Source: GWC2-56-14 sp043731355 (GTDB taxonomy: Bacteria; Nitrospirota; UBA9217). Taken from it: a DNA stretch of 5,354 nt. The stretch spans positions 1 to 5,354 of the forward strand of contig JAYTJE010000113.1 in the NCBI GenBank assembly GCA_043731355.1. The letters are read 5' to 3'. Both the position numbers and the translations under genes were made by a program. Below the pieces are notes generated by a model. That model saw nothing but the letters and a program-made list of their open reading frames with translations. It had not been told where the DNA came from and ran no database searches. Of this stretch, positions 1 through 5,354 are shown one piece after another (within the stretch, counting starts at the first letter, position 1; every line of letters starts with the position of its first letter).

Positions 1-126
1 GTATCCCTCGGTTTTGTCGAGGGTCTAAACAACAAGATCAGAGTCATCCAGCGTCGGGCATACGGATTACGAGATGAAGAGTATCTCCGTTTGAAAATCC
101 TAACGTGCATGTTGCCGCCGCTGTAA
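1..126 (+). CDS. ISL3-family (IS204/IS1001/IS1096/IS1165) transposase, C-terminal fragment cut by window edge
   Basis: Frame 1 is open from the first base to TAA at 124-126 and encodes 41 residues. They include VEGLNNKIRVIQRRAYGLRD, followed by EEYLRLKIL. This is the hallmark C-terminus of DDE transposases of the IS204/IS1001/IS1096/IS1165 (ISL3) group: the E of VEGLNNKI falls where the last acidic catalytic residue is expected, followed by the conserved RRAYG block. The start and the other catalytic residues lie upstream of the window, so whether the gene is intact cannot be told. The ending, LTCMLPPL, looks like a natural C-terminus rather than a truncation. The enzyme would cut and join the ends of its own element. 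Family assignment is from recalled motifs and is fairly sure despite the short length. Confidence 0.82.
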   Translation, partial: VSLGFVEGLNNKIRVIQRRAYGLRDEEYLRLKILTCMLPPL

Positions 127-142
127 AAGGTCTCAAAATCAT

Positions 143-164
143 GTTATCGACACGGAGAAGACCC
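143..164 (-). repeat. Probable right terminal inverted repeat of the ISL3-type element
   Basis: Read on the - strand from 164 inward, the sequence starts GGGTCTTCTCCGTGTCGATA, matching the usual G-G-x-T-C-T-T-C opening of ISL3-family ends. It sits just after the transposase stop, where the right end is expected. The inner limit at 143 is approximate because the opposite end is not available for comparison. Confidence 0.55.
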
Positions 165-178
165 ATTTTTATATTATC

Positions 179-229
179 ACTGTCAATGACCGTTTTTTCG
201 CTAGGACATTTCTACTTTGGCTTGACAGT
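179..229. repeat. 8-bp perfect inverted repeat in the sdhC leader (ACTGTCAA / TTGACAGT)
   Basis: ACTGTCAA at 179-186 and its exact reverse complement TTGACAGT at 222-229 face each other, with centres 43 bp apart, roughly four helical turns. An imperfect direct repeat overlaps them: GACCGTTTTTTCG at 188-200 and GACAGTTTTTCG at 224-235. The arms lie about 50 and 95 bp upstream of the predicted transcription start, where an activator or a looping regulator could bind. No regulator is identified, and chance similarity in AT-rich DNA is possible. Confidence 0.35.
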
Positions 230-242
230 TTTTCGATAGTAC

Positions 243-271
243 TTGTTTTGCTTCATCGATTCAGATATAAT
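243..271 (+). promoter_or_regulatory. Predicted sigma-70-type promoter for the sdhCAB operon
   Basis: A perfect TATAAT at 266-271 is preceded, after a 17-bp spacer, by TTGTTT at 243-248, which matches the first three bases of the TTGACA -35 consensus. Transcription would start near 277-278, giving a short leader of about 17 nt that carries the Shine-Dalgarno AAGGAGT (283-289) before the sdhC ATG. The better-looking TTGACA at 222-227 is 38 bp from this -10 and has no good -10 of its own, so I did not use it. The promoter lies outside the IS, so the operon appears to keep its own start signal despite the nearby insertion. Confidence 0.55.
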
Positions 272-294
272 TTGAAAAGTTTAAGGAGTCGCCC

Positions 295-960
295 ATGTTT
301 TTTCCAAAATCAACTGTCGGCAGAAAGCTCCTTATGACGATCACGGGCCAGATCATGGTCCTGTTCGTCATTCTCCACGTTCTGGGGAACTCCACCATTT
401 ACGTGAGCTGGCTGAATGCCTACGCCGCGGGACTGCATGTTTTCCCGCCCTTTCTCTGGGCCATCCGGCTACTGATGATCACAGCAATCCTTCTCCATAT
501 CTATCACGGCATCGTGGTCACGCTTGAGAACCGGGCTTCAAAACCGCAGGCCTACACAGTCACGAACCATTTGAGCACAACCTTCTCGGGCCGGAACATG
601 ATCTGGTCCGGCATCTTGATCTTTTCTTTTCTCATCTATCACCTCCTGCAATTCACCTTTCAGGTCACGAATCCCGCCATCGCTGCTGTCCGGAACCTTG
701 ATGCCGCCGGCAGACCCGATGTTCTCTCCATGGTCGTGCAGAGCTTTCAGCAGACGGGTATCGTGCTGGTATATTTGGTTTCTTTGACCGCCTTGCTGCT
801 CCATTTGACCCACGGGATCCAGAGTTCGTTTCAGACCTGGGGGCTGAACAACGACAAAAGCCTGGCCATCATGGTAAAGGCGGGGACGATTACGGCTGTA
901 GTGTTGTTTCTCGGATATGCGGCGATACCGGTGGTGATCGTTCTGGGGATATTGAAGTGA
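295..960 (+). CDS. sdhC: Succinate dehydrogenase/fumarate reductase cytochrome b558 subunit
   Basis: This is the membrane anchor of a type B succinate:quinone oxidoreductase, which exchanges electrons between the iron-sulfur subunit and the membrane quinone through two hemes b. The 221-residue length and a single anchor gene before sdhA fit the b558 family of Bacillus, Wolinella and Geobacter. Five hydrophobic helices can be seen at about residues 12-32, 53-77, 101-123, 152-174 and 192-218. Candidate axial heme ligands are H28 in helix 1, H68 or H71 in helix 2 (HIYHG), H116 in helix 3 and H170 or H173 in helix 4 (HLTHG); which of each pair binds cannot be settled here. The start is supported by AAGGAGT at 283-289, five bases before ATG. 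The gene ends in tandem stops TGA TAA. It lies 167 bp before sdhA, with a long palindrome in the gap. Confidence 0.93.
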   Translation: MFFPKSTVGRKLLMTITGQIMVLFVILHVLGNSTIYVSWLNAYAAGLHVFPPFLWAIRLLMITAILLHIYHGIVVTLENRASKPQAYTVTNHLSTTFSGRNMIWSGILIFSFLIYHLLQFTFQVTNPAIAAVRNLDAAGRPDVLSMVVQSFQQTGIVLVYLVSLTALLLHLTHGIQSSFQTWGLNNDKSLAIMVKAGTITAVVLFLGYAAIPVVIVLGILK

Positions 961-977
961 TAAGGCAAGAACATTTA

Positions 978-1065
978 CCACGAAGAGCACGAAGCACACG
1001 AAGTTAAAAGCACTATATTAATCTTGTTTTCTTCGACTTCTTCGTGACCTTCGTGCTCTTCGTGG
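978..1065. repeat. Long inverted repeat of 9-bp-period CACGAAG units in the sdhC-sdhA spacer
   Basis: Three CACGAAG copies start at 979, 988 and 997, exactly 9 bp apart. Three inverted copies, CTTCGTG, start at 1040, 1049 and 1058, again 9 bp apart, with a degenerate CTTCGAC at 1031. The arms form a potential hairpin: 978-994 pairs perfectly with 1049-1065 (17 bp), then a 2x2 mismatch, then 997-1003 with 1040-1046 (7 bp), closing an AT-rich loop of 36 nt. The transcript would fold strongly on either strand. There is no T-tract, so it is not a classical terminator; it could lower or stabilise expression between the cytochrome and catalytic genes, or be a non-autonomous repeat element. From memory, similar CACGAAG palindromes occur in many environmental bacterial genomes. 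Confidence 0.9.
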
Positions 1066-1127
1066 CGCAAGACTTTGATTCCATCTTGTCCGAATGAGAA
1101 TTTAGTTTTTCGTGGTTGGAGTGAACC

Positions 1128-3041
1128 ATGATCCTCGACGGCAACATACCATCAGGCCCGCTCCATCAGAAGTGGGACAAGCGTCTTGCTGAAATGAAGC
1201 TGGTCAACCCCGCGAACAAGCGGAAGTACCGCATCATCGTGGTCGGCACGGGCCTTGCCGGCGCGTCGGCCGCGGCTTCCCTCGGCGAACTCGGGTACAA
1301 CGTTGACGTCTTCTGCTGCCAGGACTCACCCCGCCGCGCCCACAGCATTGCCGCCCAGGGCGGGATCAACGCCGCCAAGAACTATCCGAACGATGGCGAC
1401 AGCATCGAACGGCTTTTTTACGACACGATCAAGGGCGGCGATTTCCGGTCGCGTGAAGCGAACGTATACCGGCTCGCGCAACTCTCAGCCAATATCATCG
1501 ACCAGTGTGTGGCGCAGGGTGTGCCCTTTGCGCGCGACTACGCCGGGTACCTTGCCACCCGCTCCTTTGGCGGCGCCCAGGTTTCGCGAACGTTCTATGC
1601 CCGTGGCCAAACCGGACAGCAGCTGCTGCTCGGCGCGTACGGAGCGCTTTTGCGCCAGGTGCGGGCGGGAGGCGTAACCCTCCACCCGCGGACCGAAATG
1701 CTGGACCTCGTTGTCGTGAACAACGAAGCAAAAGGCATAACGGTGCGCGATCTCGTGACCGGCAGGATCGAGTCCTACGCAGCCGGCGCGGTCTGCCTCT
1801 GCTCGGGCGGATATACCAATGTCTTTTTCCTTTCAACGAACTCGCTCACGTCCAGCGTCAATGCGACCTTTCGGGCGCACAAACGGGGCGCCTATTTCGC
1901 GAACCCCTGCTTCACGCAGATCCATCCCACCTGCATCCCGGTCACCGGAGACCACCAGGCAAAACTTACGCTCATGTCTGAATCGCTCCGGAACGACGGC
2001 AGGGTCTGGGTGCCGCAGCTCAAGGGCGATAAACGCGCACCCGGCAGGATTCCCGAAGCAGAGCGAGACTATTACCTCGAGCGGAAATATCCTGCGTATG
2101 GCAACCTGGCTGCACGGGATGTCACGTCACGCGCTGCCAAAGAGGTCTGTGACGAAGGCGGCGGCGTAGGCCCGGGTGGACGGGGCGTGTATCTTGACTT
2201 TGCCGATGCGATCAAACGTGACGGTGAGTCCGCGATCCGCGAGCGCTACGGAAACTTGTTCGAGATGTACGAACGCATCGCCGCCGAGAACGCCTATCAA
2301 CAACCCATGCGCATATACCCTGCGCCGCACTACGCCATGGGCGGGCTCTGGGTGGACTATAACCTCGAAAGCAATCTGCGCGGGCTCTTCGTTCTCGGCG
2401 AAGCGAACTATTCCGACCACGGCGCGAACCGGCTTGGCGCGAGCGGACTCATGCAGGGTCTGGCGGACGGGTACTTCATCCTTCCCTATACGATCGGAAA
2501 TTATCTGGCCAATGCAAAACCCGGCGCCATCAGCACAGAAAGTGCTGAGTTCAAAGGATCTCGCGAGGAAGTCGGGGCATTCACGAACAGGCTTTTGTCC
2601 ATCAAGGGGAAGAAAACAACCAGCGAGTTTCACCGCGAGCTCGGCAAGCTCATGTGGGACAATGTGGGCATGACACGAAGCGAAGCAAGCCTCAAGGAAG
2701 CGCTCCAAAGGATACCGGAGCTCCGGGCCGAGTTCTGGAAGAATGTGCTCGTCTCCGGCAGCGGGATGGAATTGAATCAGGAGCTCGAAAAAGCAGGCCG
2801 TGTTGCAGACTTCCTGGAGTTCGCCGAACTCCTGTCCCTGGACGCGCTTCAGCGCGACGAATCCTGCGGCGCCCACTTTCGTGTCGAGCATCAGACCCCG
2901 GACGGCGAGGCAATGCGGGACGATAAAAACTTCAGTTATGTTTCCGCCTGGGAGTACAAGGGCGTTGGCAAGGGACCGGAGCTGCATAAAGAGCCGCTGG
3001 TGTTCGAGCATGCGCACTTGGCAACGCGAAGCTACAAGTGA
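1128..3041 (+). CDS. sdhA: Succinate dehydrogenase/fumarate reductase flavoprotein subunit
   Basis: This catalytic subunit interconverts succinate and fumarate on covalently bound FAD and passes electrons to SdhB on the cytoplasmic side of the membrane. At 637 residues it has the length of the type B group, including an N-terminal extension of about 35 residues before the FAD-binding fold. Visible landmarks are the dinucleotide-binding GTGLAGASAAASL at residues 40-52; HSIAAQGGINAA at 72-83, where H72 is the expected covalent FAD histidine; QIHPT at 264-268; SESLRNDGR at 284-292; LAARDVTSR at 327-335, with R330 the likely proton-shuttle arginine; HYAMGG from H401; and GEANYSDHGANRLG at 424-437, near the FAD. 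The C-terminal helical domain is complete. The start is supported by GGAG at 1118-1121, six bases before ATG. Sequence alone cannot show whether the enzyme runs mainly as dehydrogenase or as fumarate reductase; Geobacter uses a related enzyme both ways. Confidence 0.97.
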   Translation: MILDGNIPSGPLHQKWDKRLAEMKLVNPANKRKYRIIVVGTGLAGASAAASLGELGYNVDVFCCQDSPRRAHSIAAQGGINAAKNYPNDGDSIERLFYDTIKGGDFRSREANVYRLAQLSANIIDQCVAQGVPFARDYAGYLATRSFGGAQVSRTFYARGQTGQQLLLGAYGALLRQVRAGGVTLHPRTEMLDLVVVNNEAKGITVRDLVTGRIESYAAGAVCLCSGGYTNVFFLSTNSLTSSVNATFRAHKRGAYFANPCFTQIHPTCIPVTGDHQAKLTLMSESLRNDGRVWVPQLKGDKRAPGRIPEAERDYYLERKYPAYGNLAARDVTSRAAKEVCDEGGGVGPGGRGVYLDFADAIKRDGESAIRERYGNLFEMYERIAAENAYQQPMRIYPAPHYAMGGLWVDYNLESNLRGLFVLGEANYSDHGANRLGASGLMQGLADGYFILPYTIGNYLANAKPGAISTESAEFKGSREEVGAFTNRLLSIKGKKTTSEFHRELGKLMWDNVGMTRSEASLKEALQRIPELRAEFWKNVLVSGSGMELNQELEKAGRVADFLEFAELLSLDALQRDESCGAHFRVEHQTPDGEAMRDDKNFSYVSAWEYKGVGKGPELHKEPLVFEHAHLATRSYK

Positions 3042-3044
3042 TCG

Positions 3045-3137
3045 AAGGTAGGAACGTAGGAAGGAATGAGGGTAGGAGAAACAAAATAAGTTCATACTTT
3101 CTTTCCATCTTTCCTTCTTTCCCTCAAATCCTCCCAA
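3045..3137. repeat. Purine/pyrimidine inverted short-period repeats in the sdhA-sdhB spacer
   Basis: The left part is purine-rich, with GTAGGA starting at 3048, 3056 and 3072, on an 8-bp register with a degenerate unit at 3064. The right part is pyrimidine-rich, with CTTTCC starting at 3101, 3109 and 3117, exactly 8 bp apart, then CAAATCCT. An AT-rich centre of about 20 bases lies between (3079-3096). The arms are imperfectly complementary, the clearest match being TGAGGG at 3067-3072 with CCCTCA at 3121-3126, so a loose hairpin or purine-pyrimidine duplex could form in the mRNA just before the sdhB ribosome site. The plan of short tandem units, AT-rich centre and opposed units resembles the element in the previous spacer, with different sequence. 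Confidence 0.7.
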
Positions 3138-3147
3138 CGAGGTTCCC

Positions 3148-3882
3148 ATGAATCTAACACTCTACGTCTGGCGTCAAAAAGGCCCCGAAGATAAAGGCAA
3201 GCTCGTTCAATACGCGGCAAAGGGCGTCTCCTCCGACATGTCCTTCCTTGAAATGCTCGATGTGGTGAACGAGGGCCTGATCAAACAAGGCGACGAGCCC
3301 ATCGCCTTTGACAGTGACTGCCGCGAGGGCATTTGCGGGACCTGCGGCCAGGTGATCGACGGCATCCCGCACGGCCCGCGAAAGAAGACCACGGTCTGTC
3401 AGCTCCACATGCGTAATTTCAAGGACGGCGATACGATCTACATCGAACCGTTCCGCGCAAAAGCATTCCCGGTGATCCGTGACCTGATCGTGGACCGGGG
3501 CGCCTTCGACAAGATCATCCAGTCTGGCGGGTACATTTCTGTCCATACCGGCGGGGTGCCGGATAGTAACACGGTCCTCATCCCGAAGCATGACGCTGAC
3601 CTCGCCATGGATGCGGCCGAATGCATCGGCTGCGGCGCATGCGTGGCTGCCTGCCCGAACGGCTCGGCCATGCTTTTCACGGCAGCGAAAGTATCCCATC
3701 TCGCAGCCCTTCCCCAGGGGCGGGTCGAGGCCGCGCGCCGGGTCTGCGTCATGACGGAAGAGATGCTGCGGCAGGGCTTCGGCAACTGCGGCAATCACTA
3801 TGAGTGCCAGGCCGTTTGCCCCAAGGGGATCAAGGCGCAGTTCATCGCCAAGCTGAACCGGGAGTTCATCAAGGCCATATAA
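3148..3882 (+). CDS. sdhB: Succinate dehydrogenase/fumarate reductase iron-sulfur subunit
   Basis: This subunit carries electrons between the FAD of SdhA and the hemes or quinone at SdhC. The N-terminal plant-ferredoxin-like domain has the [2Fe-2S] cysteines C58, C63, C66 (CREGICGTC) and C84. The C-terminal domain has C159, C162, C165 (CIGCGACVAAC) with C224 for [4Fe-4S], and C169, C214, C220 for [3Fe-4S]; these assignments follow the E. coli FrdB pattern. All cluster cysteines are present. The 18-residue step from C66 to C84 is longer than the 12 in E. coli, but a similar insert is recalled in Bacteroides- and Geobacter-type subunits. The 244-residue length is normal. GAGG at 3139-3142, five bases before ATG, supports the start. 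It is the last gene of the operon, with no clear terminator after it. Confidence 0.96.
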   Translation: MNLTLYVWRQKGPEDKGKLVQYAAKGVSSDMSFLEMLDVVNEGLIKQGDEPIAFDSDCREGICGTCGQVIDGIPHGPRKKTTVCQLHMRNFKDGDTIYIEPFRAKAFPVIRDLIVDRGAFDKIIQSGGYISVHTGGVPDSNTVLIPKHDADLAMDAAECIGCGACVAACPNGSAMLFTAAKVSHLAALPQGRVEAARRVCVMTEEMLRQGFGNCGNHYECQAVCPKGIKAQFIAKLNREFIKAI

Positions 3883-3939
3883 AGTCTGCTATGCTGTAAA
3901 GAGATATCGTGAATCATTTCCTATCCCAAGGAGGACACT

Positions 3940-4233
3940 ATGAAGCGACTATCACGAATAGCAGCGCTGTTGTTGATCGCAGGCCTCTGTGCAACGTATG
4001 CGTTCGCCGCCGAGACCTTTGACCTCACCATCCCCCTGCCGCTCACCGGCAAACAAGCCAAGTTCGGCGAGATCATGAAACGTTCCTATGAGATGGCGGC
4101 CGAAGAGATCAATGCAAAAGGCGGCGTCAACGGGAAAAAGCTCGCATTGTCCTTTGAGGATTCCGCAAGCAAGCCGGAAACGGCCCGCGCCATTGTTGAA
4201 AAACTGATTGATGTCAAAAACAGCCGTTCATAG
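3940..4233 (+). pseudogene. Truncated branched-chain amino-acid-type ABC transporter substrate-binding protein (N-terminal fragment)
   Basis: Only 97 residues are encoded, whereas LivK-type binding proteins of the periplasmic-binding-protein-6 family are usually about 370-400. A signal peptide is clear: KRLSR, a hydrophobic core at about 7-19, and an AFA-AE cleavage site after residue 23. C17 follows leucine, so this is not a lipoprotein signal. The mature part begins FDLTIPLPLTGKQAKFGEIM and contains EEINAKGGVNGKKLAL and ARAIVEKLID, the typical first lobe. Homology stops near DVKN, and the next residues, SRS, end in TAG. Neither other forward frame resumes the family, so this looks like loss of the 3' part by deletion or rearrangement, not a simple frameshift. 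A strong AAGGAGG at 3928-3934 precedes ATG. It starts 57 bp after sdhB and could be cotranscribed, but a working binding protein is unlikely. Confidence 0.8.
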
Positions 4234-4328
4234 GGGTTATTTTAACAGTCTGAAGGCAGAGATAGAGTGTGTGTTTAAAAGCTGTCAGGTCAGGAAAGGG
4301 CAGTAGCGCTTCCCGGAGAAAAGCTCAT
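4234..4328. other. Spacer between convergent genes, probable rearrangement junction
   Basis: These 95 bases separate the broken binding-protein gene from the stop of the convergent unknown gene. The segment is less GC-rich than its flanks, and I find no open frame that continues either neighbour. No strong hairpin with a T-tract is visible on either strand; the only small palindrome is GTTATTTTAAC near the left end. Because homology to the binding-protein family stops just before it, the breakpoint that removed the rest of that gene most likely lies between about 4215 and 4328. Confidence 0.4.
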
Positions 4329-5354
4329 TCATTGCGTATCGCCTGTTTTCCAGATCACTTCGAAATTGCAGATAATGACGTCCGCTTCTCCCGTTTTGTC
4401 CTTCACGACCTGTCCCTGCGCATCGAGCGCGATAAGCAGGTCATTGGGCTTCAGCAGCGAACCGTCGTATCCCGCCGCCCTGAGCCGCGCAACGACCCTC
4501 TCCAGGTAGGCTTTGCCGTGCGCCGCATCGATGGTCTTGTTTTTCACCGCTTTGGCCAGATTCAGGGGGGTAAGCAACGAGCCGTCCTGCAGCGACACCC
4601 ATTCATCAGGGCCGTTGTAGTAACCATGGATCGTAATGTAGTTATGTTCAGCGGCCAGCACCGGCACGTCGTTGATGTCCACGATCGATCGGTGGGACTG
4701 GTACTTCCGGTCGTCCGCGGAGATCTCGATCTTCAAACTGCCGGTCACGTAGATGGCGCGGACATAGGTGGCATGGATCCCCATTTCGTTCAAGGTCTGG
4801 GAAATGGCGAACTCCTCGAAGGGGCTGTTGATACCGTACTTCCGAATCTTCACGAGCTCTTCAGCGCTGTATTTCCGATCAGCGGGAAACTCGCCCACGC
4901 GTGACGTTTTCCAGACCAGATGGATGTTGTCCTTGGTGACCGTGTAGTAGACCTCGTTGTCGTCCGACAGGCTGAGGGACGGCGTCTTGCGCCAGCGTTC
5001 GGGCAGAAAATAATCGTACAACCTGGCGTTCCGTCCCACGACCCACATCCTGCCGCCGGTGCTTTCCGCATGGCCGAAGATGTACGGTACGCCCAGGATC
5101 TCGGTCCGCGAGAGATGGGGCGGGAGCGGTGTGCGCTCCATCCGGTCCCGCATATCGTCCAGGTAGGAATGCCGCCTCGATGCCTTGACCCGGTCCTCGT
5201 GCTCAGGGGTGCGGAACAGCAGTTCATAATCGATGATCGAATACTTCCCGCCGTTCAGGAGCTGATAGACCGCCGCCGCCTGCTTCTCCGCCGCGTCGGG
5301 ATGCCCGTTCCCGCCCATTTCCTCGATGCGTTCGCAGTCCGCTTCATCGAATAT
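4329..5354 (-). CDS. Uncharacterised protein, C-terminal 341 residues; 5' end beyond window
   Basis: The frame is open from the right edge to TGA at 4329-4331. A methionine at 5318 could be taken as the start, but the 12 codons before it (IFDEADCERIEE) are open and read like the same protein, and no Shine-Dalgarno is evident there, so the gene probably starts outside. I do not recognise the family. It is mostly charged and soluble, with no membrane helix or signal visible. Numbering from the edge, notable stretches are YSIIDYELLFRTPEHEDR (38-55), RHSYLDDMRDRMERTPLPPH (61-80), VYYTVTKDNIHLVWK (135-149), SPFEEFAISQTLNEMGI (177-193), KPNDLLIALDAQGQVVKD (302-319) and ICNFE (328-332). The VWK, FEE, KPNDLLI and ICNFE order faintly recalls a kinase-like fold; this is weak inference. 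Codon use looks like that of its neighbours. It converges on the truncated binding-protein gene. Confidence 0.8.
   Translation of the reverse strand: MFDEADCERIEEMGGNGHPDAAEKQAAAVYQLLNGGKYSIIDYELLFRTPEHEDRVKASRRHSYLDDMRDRMERTPLPPHLSRTEILGVPYIFGHAESTGGRMWVVGRNARLYDYFLPERWRKTPSLSLSDDNEVYYTVTKDNIHLVWKTSRVGEFPADRKYSAEELVKIRKYGINSPFEEFAISQTLNEMGIHATYVRAIYVTGSLKIEISADDRKYQSHRSIVDINDVPVLAAEHNYITIHGYYNGPDEWVSLQDGSLLTPLNLAKAVKNKTIDAAHGKAYLERVVARLRAAGYDGSLLKPNDLLIALDAQGQVVKDKTGEADVIICNFEVIWKTGDTQ

Larger units (their letters stand above)
1..164 (+). mobile_element. Right end of an ISL3-family insertion sequence (left part outside window)
   Basis: The window opens inside an insertion sequence. Its transposase tail ends at 126, and 25 bases later lies a sequence that, read inward from the outer edge at 164, begins GGGTCTTCTCCGTGTCG. 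ISL3-family elements typically have ends beginning GGCTCTTC or GGGTCTTC, so I place the right boundary at 164. ISL3 elements usually duplicate 8 bp of target; the predicted copy on this side is ATTTTTAT at 165-172. The matching left end and second target copy lie outside the window, so the boundary is inferred. The element points toward sdhC and ends about 130 bp before it, so transcription from the IS could read into the operon. Confidence 0.7.

Noticed and set aside
129..172. Possible intrinsic terminator after the transposase: GGTCT (129-133) with AGACC (159-163), then a T-rich run
   Set aside because: The stem is only 5 bp with a 25-nt loop, and the right arm is better explained as the IS terminal repeat.
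217..233. Sigma-54-like sequence TTGGCTTG followed by TTTTT
   Set aside because: The GG at 219-220 is not followed by GC at the required distance (231-232 is TT), so the -12 element is missing.
978..1064. CRISPR-like array from repeated CACGAAG units
   Set aside because: The units are 7 bases with 2-base gaps and an inverted arrangement; there are no spacers of CRISPR length and no cas genes.
1075..1103. Internal promoter before sdhA: TTGATT with a 17-bp spacer to GAATTT
   Set aside because: The -10 match is too poor to support a promoter; operon transcription from upstream of sdhC is simpler.
2127..3149. 340-codon open frame on the - strand opposite sdhA, and similar antisense frames at 538-999 and 3154-3798
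   Set aside because: They lie opposite confidently identified sdhC, sdhA and sdhB, have low-complexity compositions with no recognisable motifs, and are expected by chance in GC-rich coding DNA.
3319..3399. Long gap between the third and fourth [2Fe-2S] cysteines of SdhB (C66 to C84)
   Set aside because: It exceeds the E. coli spacing, but an HGP-containing insert here is recalled as normal for the Bacteroides and Geobacter branch, so it is not an anomaly.
4200..4320. Simple frameshift explaining the short binding-protein gene
   Set aside because: The other two forward frames past 4215 (KTAVHRGYFNSL and KQPFIGVILTV then stop) do not resume the family's expected sequence, so deletion or rearrangement fits better.
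4269..4904. 211-codon + strand open frame
   Set aside because: It is antisense to the longer - strand gene at 4329-5354, whose protein composition looks far more natural; the + frame has no ribosome site or recognisable domain.

Overview
This window holds a complete three-gene respiratory operon for a type B succinate:quinone oxidoreductase (succinate dehydrogenase / fumarate reductase). It reads cytochrome b558 subunit (sdhC), then flavoprotein (sdhA), then iron-sulfur subunit (sdhB), all on the + strand. The host looks like an anaerobic or facultative environmental bacterium, most likely Desulfobacterota (Geobacter-like) or Nitrospirota. That guess rests on the single five-helix cytochrome b subunit, the C-A-B order, the HGPRKKTTVC and CIGCGACVAACPNG signatures in SdhB, and the style of the intergenic repeats. 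It is an inference from protein style, not from a database search.

Layout: positions 1-164 are the right end of an ISL3-family insertion sequence, with the last 41 codons of its transposase and a likely terminal inverted repeat. Positions 165-294 are an AT-rich leader with a good sigma-70-type promoter, an 8-bp inverted repeat and an imperfect direct repeat. sdhC is at 295-960, sdhA at 1128-3041 and sdhB at 3148-3882. The two spacers inside the operon are unusually rich in structure. The sdhC-sdhA spacer has a long near-perfect palindrome built from a 9-bp-period CACGAAG repeat. The sdhA-sdhB spacer has a purine-rich arm and a pyrimidine-rich arm built from 8-bp-period units. Downstream, 3940-4233 encodes only the signal peptide and first part of a branched-chain amino-acid-type periplasmic binding protein, which is probably a pseudogene. 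Convergent to it on the - strand, 4329-5354 is the C-terminal 341 codons of a protein I do not recognise, running off the right edge.

How the genes work together: SdhA binds FAD covalently and interconverts succinate and fumarate. SdhB passes electrons through [2Fe-2S], [4Fe-4S] and [3Fe-4S] clusters. SdhC anchors the complex in the membrane, carries two hemes b and reacts with quinone. The IS end upstream, the repeats in both operon spacers and the cut-off binding-protein gene suggest a locus that has been repeatedly rearranged around a conserved core enzyme. No stretch longer than 300 bases lacks a gene. I saw no tRNA, rRNA, CRISPR array or convincing intrinsic terminator.
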